From an uncultured Caldimonas sp. (GTDB taxonomy: Bacteria > Pseudomonadota > Gammaproteobacteria > Burkholderiales > Burkholderiaceae), in NCBI RefSeq assembly GCF_946480305.1, contig NZ_CAMLJQ010000006.1, forward strand, positions 62,001 to 126,000: a stretch of 64,000 nt of DNA. Direction: 5' to 3'. Below the pieces are notes generated by a model. The model did not search any database. It saw nothing but the letters and a program-made list of their open reading frames with translations, and was not told the origin of the DNA. Below, in pieces: positions 59,795 through 64,000 of this stretch (the stretch's first letter is position 1; every line of letters starts with the position of its first letter). A program made the translations under genes and the position numbers.

Positions 59795-62500
59795 ATGTCT
59801 GCAGTGCCGGATTCCTTCCCGGGCGCCGCGGCGAATGACGCCGATGCCCAAGAAACCCGTGAATGGCTGGACGCCCTGGCGGCCGTCATCGAAAGCGAAG
59901 GCCGCGAACGCGGTCATTTCCTCCTGGAGCAGCTGCTCGAACATGCCCGCCAATCGGGCATCGACATGCCGTTCTCCGCGACCACCGGTTACGTCAACAC
60001 GATCGAGCCGGAAGACGAAGAGCGTTGCCCCGGCAACCTGGACATCGAAGAGCGCCTGCGCGCCTACATGCGCTGGAATGCCATGGCGATGGTGGTGCGC
60101 GCCAACCGCCTGAACCCCGCCGATGGTGGCGACCTGGGCGGCCACATTTCGTCGTTCGCGTCGGTCGCGACCATGTTCGGCGCCGGCTTCAACCACTTCT
60201 GGCATGCCGAGCACGAAGGCCACGGCGGCGACCTGCTCTACATCCAGGGCCATTCCTCCCCCGGCATCTATGCCCGCGCCTACATGGAAGGCCGCATCAC
60301 CGAGGAGCAGCTCAACAACTTCCGCCAGGAAGTGGACGGCAAGGGCCTGTCCAGCTACCCGCACCCGAAGCTGATGCCCGAGTTCTGGCAGTTCCCGACC
60401 GTCTCGATGGGCCTGGGCCCGCTGATGGCGATCTACCAGGCACGCTTCCTGAAGTACCTGCACGCCCGCGGCATTGCCGACACCAGCAACCGCAAGGTCT
60501 GGGTGTTCTGCGGTGACGGCGAGATGGACGAGCCGGAATCCCTGGGTGCGATCGGCCTGGCCGCGCGCGAGAAGCTCGACAACCTGATCTTCGTCATCAA
60601 CTGCAACCTGCAGCGGCTGGACGGCCCGGTGCGTGGCAACGGCAAGATCGTGCAGGAGCTCGAAGGCGAGTTCCGCGGCGCCGGCTGGAACGTCATCAAG
60701 CTGCTGTGGGGCAGCTACTGGGACCCACTGCTCGCCCGCGACAAGGAAGGCATCCTGCGCAAGATCATGATGGACATGGTCGACGGCGACTACCAAGCCT
60801 GCAAGGCGAACGACGGTGCCTTCGTGCGCAAGAACTTCTTTGGCCGCCACCCGAAGGCGCTGGAGATGGTCGCCAAGCTGAGCGACGACGACATCTGGCG
60901 CCTGCAGCGCGGCGGCCACGATCCGCAGAAGGTGTACGCGGCCTACCACCGCGCAGTCAACCACAAGGACCAGCCGACCGTCCTGCTGATCAAGACCGTC
61001 AAGGGCTTCGGCATGGGCAAGAGCGGCGAGGGCAAGAACACCGCGCACCAGACCAAGAAGCTGACGGACGACGACATCCGCGCCTTCCGCGACCGCTTCA
61101 ACATCCCCATCCCCGACGACAAGATCGCCGAGGTGCCGTTCTACAAGCCGGCCGACGACACGCCGGAGATGCGCTACCTGCACGAGCGCCGCAAGGCACT
61201 GGGCGGCTACCTGCCGAAGCGCCGTCCGAAGGCGGACGAGCACCTGCCGGTGCCCGATCTCAGCACCTTCCAGGCCGTGCTCGACCCGACCGCCGAGGGT
61301 CGCGAGATCTCCACGACCCAGGCCTACGTGCGCTTCCTCACGCAGTTGTTGCGCGACAAGACCATCGGGCCGCGCGTCGTGCCCATCCTCGTTGACGAGG
61401 CACGCACCTTCGGCATGGAAGGTCTGTTCCGTCAGATCGGCATCTACAACCCGGAAGGCCAGAAGTACACGCCGGTCGATAAAGACCAGGTCATGTACTA
61501 CAAGGAAGACAAGGCCGGCCAGATCCTGCAGGAAGGCATCAACGAAGCGGGCGGCATGAGCTCGTGGATCGCCGCGGCGACGTCGTACTCGACGAACAAC
61601 CGCATCATGATCCCGTTCTACGTCTACTACTCGATGTTCGGCTTCCAGCGCATCGGCGACCTGGCCTGGGCCGCCGGCGACATGCAGGCACGCGGCTTCC
61701 TGCTCGGGGGCACCTCCGGTCGCACCACGCTGAACGGCGAAGGCCTGCAGCACGAGGACGGCCACAGCCACATCCTGGCGGGCACCATCCCGAACTGCGT
61801 CAGCTACGACCCGACCTTCGCGCACGAAGTGGCGGTGATCATGCAGCACGGCCTGAAGCGCATGGTCGAGAAGCAGGAAAACGTCTTCTATTACCTGACA
61901 CTGCTCAACGAGAACTACGCGCACCCGGGCCTGAAAGCCGGCACCGAAGAGCAGATCATCAAGGGCATGTACCTGCTCGAAGAAGGCTCCAAGAAGACGC
62001 TGCGCGTCAACCTGCTCGGCTCCGGCACCATCCTGCGCGAATCGATCTTCGCGAAGGAACTGCTCGAGAAGGACTGGGGCGTGGCGGCCAACGTGTGGAG
62101 CTGCCCGAGCTTCAACGAACTGGGCCGCGACGGCCAGGACTGCGAGCGCTGGAACCTGCTGCACCCGACCGAGACGCCCAGGGTTCCGTTCGTGGCCCAG
62201 CAGCTCGACAAGCACAAGGGCCCGGTCATCGCCTCAACCGACTACATGAAGAGCTATGCGGACCAGATCCGCGCCTTCATCCCGAAGGGCCGCACCTACA
62301 AGGTACTCGGCACTGACGGTTTCGGCCGCAGCGACTTCCGCTCCAAGCTGCGCGAGCACTTCGAGGTCAACCGCCACTACATCGTGGTCGCCGCGCTGAA
62401 GGCGCTGGCCGATGAAGGCTCCGTGCCGATGGCCAAGGTCGCCGAGGCGATTCGGAAGTACGGGATCAACACCGAGAAGATCAACCCGCTGTACGCATAA
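59795..62500 (+). CDS. aceE: Pyruvate dehydrogenase E1 component, homodimeric
   Basis: This 901-residue thiamine-diphosphate enzyme decarboxylates pyruvate and reductively acetylates the lipoyl arms of E2. The TPP motif GDGEMDEPESLGAIGLAAREKLDNLIFVINCN lies near residue 245. Other family blocks are GHISSFASVATMFGAGFNHFW near 115, KTVKGFGMGKSGEGKNTAHQ near 402, and DEARTFGMEGLFRQIGIYNPEGQ in the second half. The length is normal for the homodimeric alpha2-type E1. GAGGAGA at 59784-59790 places ATG 59795 correctly; ATG 59780 is too close to be used. The E2 gene follows 18 bases downstream. The 184-base upstream gap has an AT-rich segment but no certain promoter. Confidence 0.98.
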   Translation: MSAVPDSFPGAAANDADAQETREWLDALAAVIESEGRERGHFLLEQLLEHARQSGIDMPFSATTGYVNTIEPEDEERCPGNLDIEERLRAYMRWNAMAMVVRANRLNPADGGDLGGHISSFASVATMFGAGFNHFWHAEHEGHGGDLLYIQGHSSPGIYARAYMEGRITEEQLNNFRQEVDGKGLSSYPHPKLMPEFWQFPTVSMGLGPLMAIYQARFLKYLHARGIADTSNRKVWVFCGDGEMDEPESLGAIGLAAREKLDNLIFVINCNLQRLDGPVRGNGKIVQELEGEFRGAGWNVIKLLWGSYWDPLLARDKEGILRKIMMDMVDGDYQACKANDGAFVRKNFFGRHPKALEMVAKLSDDDIWRLQRGGHDPQKVYAAYHRAVNHKDQPTVLLIKTVKGFGMGKSGEGKNTAHQTKKLTDDDIRAFRDRFNIPIPDDKIAEVPFYKPADDTPEMRYLHERRKALGGYLPKRRPKADEHLPVPDLSTFQAVLDPTAEGREISTTQAYVRFLTQLLRDKTIGPRVVPILVDEARTFGMEGLFRQIGIYNPEGQKYTPVDKDQVMYYKEDKAGQILQEGINEAGGMSSWIAAATSYSTNNRIMIPFYVYYSMFGFQRIGDLAWAAGDMQARGFLLGGTSGRTTLNGEGLQHEDGHSHILAGTIPNCVSYDPTFAHEVAVIMQHGLKRMVEKQENVFYYLTLLNENYAHPGLKAGTEEQIIKGMYLLEEGSKKTLRVNLLGSGTILRESIFAKELLEKDWGVAANVWSCPSFNELGRDGQDCERWNLLHPTETPRVPFVAQQLDKHKGPVIASTDYMKSYADQIRAFIPKGRTYKVLGTDGFGRSDFRSKLREHFEVNRHYIVVAALKALADEGSVPMAKVAEAIRKYGINTEKINPLYA

Positions 62501-62518
62501 ATCGAACGGGGACAAGCA

Positions 62519-64000
62519 ATGGCATTGGTGGAAGTAAAAGTCCCCGACATCGGGGACTTCAAGGATGTCGAGATCATCGAGCTCCTGGTCAAGCCTGGGG
62601 ACACGATCAAGGCGGAACAGAGCCTGATCACGGTCGAGAGCGACAAGGCTTCGATGGAGATCCCCTCGTCGCACGCGGGTGTGGTGAAGGAGCTGAAGGT
62701 CAAACTGGGCGACAAGGTCAGTGAAGGCAGTCTGCTGCTGCTCGTCGAGAGCGAAGGCGCAACAGCTGCGGCACCTGCGCCCGCACAGGCTCCTGCGCCG
62801 GCTGCCGCTGCACCGGCTCCGGCCGCGAGCCCTGCACCTGCGGCGCCGCCTGCCGCTTCCGGCGGCCCGGTCGACGTGGTCGTGCCGGACATCGGCGACT
62901 TCGACGAAGTGGCCGTGATCGAGGTGCTGGTCAAGCCTGGCGAGACGGTCAAGGCCGAGCAATCCCTGATCACCGTCGAGAGCGACAAGGCCTCGATGGA
63001 GATCCCGTCGTCTCATGCCGGCGTGATCAAGGAACTGAAGGTCAAGGTCGGCGACAAGGTGTCGAAGGGCAGCCTGATTGCGGTGGTGGAGGCCGCCGCA
63101 GGCGCGGCGCCGGCAGCGGCTGCTCCTGCACCGCAGGTCGCAGCCACACCCGCTGCTGCGGCGAGCCCCGCCGAGCTGGCCAGCCCGCCGGTCGAGCGCA
63201 CACCGCCGACCGCTGCGTTGCCGGCCCACGAGCCGGCCGCCAGCAAGGGCAAGCTGCCGCATGCATCACCGAGCATTCGCAAGCTGGCGCGCGAGCTGGG
63301 TGTGCCTCTGGATGAAGTGCCGGGTACCGGCCTCAAGGGTCGCATCACGCAGGACGACGTGCGCAACTTCGTCAAGGGCGTGATGGCCGGGCAGGTCAAG
63401 ACGCAGGCACAGAAGTCGGCGGCGCCTGCCGCGGCTGCAGGGGGCGGTGCCGGTCTGCCGGGCCTGTTGCCCTGGCCGCAGGTTGACTTCGCCAAGTTCG
63501 GTCCGGTCGAGCGCAAGGATCTGTCGCGCATCAAGAAGATCAGCGGCGCGAACCTGCACCGCAACTGGGTGATGATCCCGCACGTCACCAACCATGAAGA
63601 CGCGGACATCACCGAGCTGGAAGCCTTCCGCGTCACGCTGAACAAGGAATACGAGAAGTCCGGCGTCAAAGTGACGATGCTGGCCTTCCTGATCAAGGCG
63701 TGCGTTGCGGCGCTGAAGAAGTTCCCCGAGTTCAACGCCAGCCTCGACGGCGACACGCTGGTGCTCAAGCAGTACTTCCACATCGGCTTTGCGGCCGACA
63801 CGCCGAACGGGCTGGTGGTGCCGGTGATCAAGGATGCCGACAAGAAGGGCATCGTTCAGATCGCCAAGGAAATGAGCGAGCTGGCGGCCAAGGCGCGCGA
63901 CGGCAAGCTCGGCCCCGCCGACATGACCGGTGGCTGCTTCTCGATCTCTTCACTCGGTGGCATCGGCGGCACCTACTTCACACCGATCATCAACGCGCCG
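62519..64000 (+). CDS. aceF: Dihydrolipoamide acetyltransferase (E2 of pyruvate dehydrogenase), 3' end outside window
   Basis: The first 494 codons of the E2 core protein are present, and the frame is still open at the window edge. Two tandem lipoyl domains (about 1-78 and 119-196) each carry [16 protein letters not shown], with the Lys that bears lipoate. They are joined by Ala/Pro-rich flexible linkers. A peripheral-subunit-binding domain follows near 248-284 ([27 protein letters not shown]). The catalytic CAT domain then begins near 330 ([24 protein letters not shown]), reaching [21 protein letters not shown] at the end. The catalytic HxxxDG is beyond the window. The two lipoyl domains are also similar in DNA, which suggests internal duplication. 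Confidence 0.97.
   Translation, partial: MALVEVKVPDIGDFKDVEIIELLVKPGDTIKAEQSLITVESDKASMEIPSSHAGVVKELKVKLGDKVSEGSLLLLVESEGATAAAPAPAQAPAPAAAAPAPAASPAPAAPPAASGGPVDVVVPDIGDFDEVAVIEVLVKPGETVKAEQSLITVESDKASMEIPSSHAGVIKELKVKVGDKVSKGSLIAVVEAAAGAAPAAAAPAPQVAATPAAAASPAELASPPVERTPPTAALPAHEPAASKGKLPHASPSIRKLARELGVPLDEVPGTGLKGRITQDDVRNFVKGVMAGQVKTQAQKSAAPAAAAGGGAGLPGLLPWPQVDFAKFGPVERKDLSRIKKISGANLHRNWVMIPHVTNHEDADITELEAFRVTLNKEYEKSGVKVTMLAFLIKACVAALKKFPEFNASLDGDTLVLKQYFHIGFAADTPNGLVVPVIKDADKKGIVQIAKEMSELAAKARDGKLGPADMTGGCFSISSLGGIGGTYFTPIINAP

Noticed and set aside
59672..62215. An 847-codon - strand open frame opposite aceE
   Set aside because: Antisense of a highly conserved enzyme gene with strong codon bias; no domain is visible.

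Overview
The window looks like a high-GC betaproteobacterium of the order Burkholderiales, probably from the Leptothrix/Ideonella/Rubrivivax/Caldimonas neighbourhood. This rests on the homodimeric aceE with a two-lipoyl aceF, a PAS histidine kinase and FixJ-type regulator divergent from aceE, the folD-prlC pairing, and an exopolysaccharide (EPS) locus of the kind that accompanies exosortase A (XrtA) in Burkholderiales. No genus can be proved from the sequence alone.

Region 1 (1-20822, all + strand) is an EPS assembly and export locus. It runs: end of an initiating sugar transferase, outer-membrane export lipoprotein, chain-length determinant, tyrosine autokinase, outer-membrane beta-barrel protein, an ExeA-type ATPase fused to a degenerate UDP-GlcNAc 2-epimerase, flippase, polysaccharide deacetylase, glycosyltransferases interleaved with two asparagine-synthetase-like amidotransferases, a second deacetylase and an O-antigen-ligase/polymerase. 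Many genes overlap by 4-20 bases. No exosortase and no PEP-CTERM protein is encoded in the window.

Region 2 (21095-25284, + strand) holds two lipoproteins with Cys-paired beta repeats and a beta-propeller-like C-terminal domain. Their C-terminal halves share about 1,044 bp that is almost identical.

Region 3 (25346-44172, - strand) is the most unusual part. It is one compact seven-gene operon, in transcription order: a 4,318-residue hybrid NRPS-PKS, a phosphopantetheinyl transferase, two XrtA-type alpha/beta hydrolases, a third propeller protein, a YdcF-like membrane protein and a glycosyltransferase. The megasynthase reads A-PCP-KS-AT-ACP-aminotransferase-C-A-PCP-C-A-PCP and has no thioesterase. 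Both extender A domains carry a hand-read glycine-like code. I infer that a beta-amino-acyl-(Gly-Gly-like) chain is made and may be attached to, or secreted with, the EPS.

Region 4 (44385-48885, + strand, divergent from the NRPS) encodes an SGNH hydrolase, a JmjC-type cupin, and the TviB/WbpO dehydrogenase and TviC/WbpP epimerase that make a UDP-N-acetylhexosaminuronic acid. The polymer is therefore probably acidic and amino-sugar based, and possibly amidated by the AsnB-like enzymes.

Region 5 (49012-64000) is core metabolism: N-formylglutamate amidohydrolase, LhgO-like oxidoreductase, pyrD, rpiA, a DUF4124-glutaredoxin protein, prlC, folD, a two-component system, aceE and the start of aceF.
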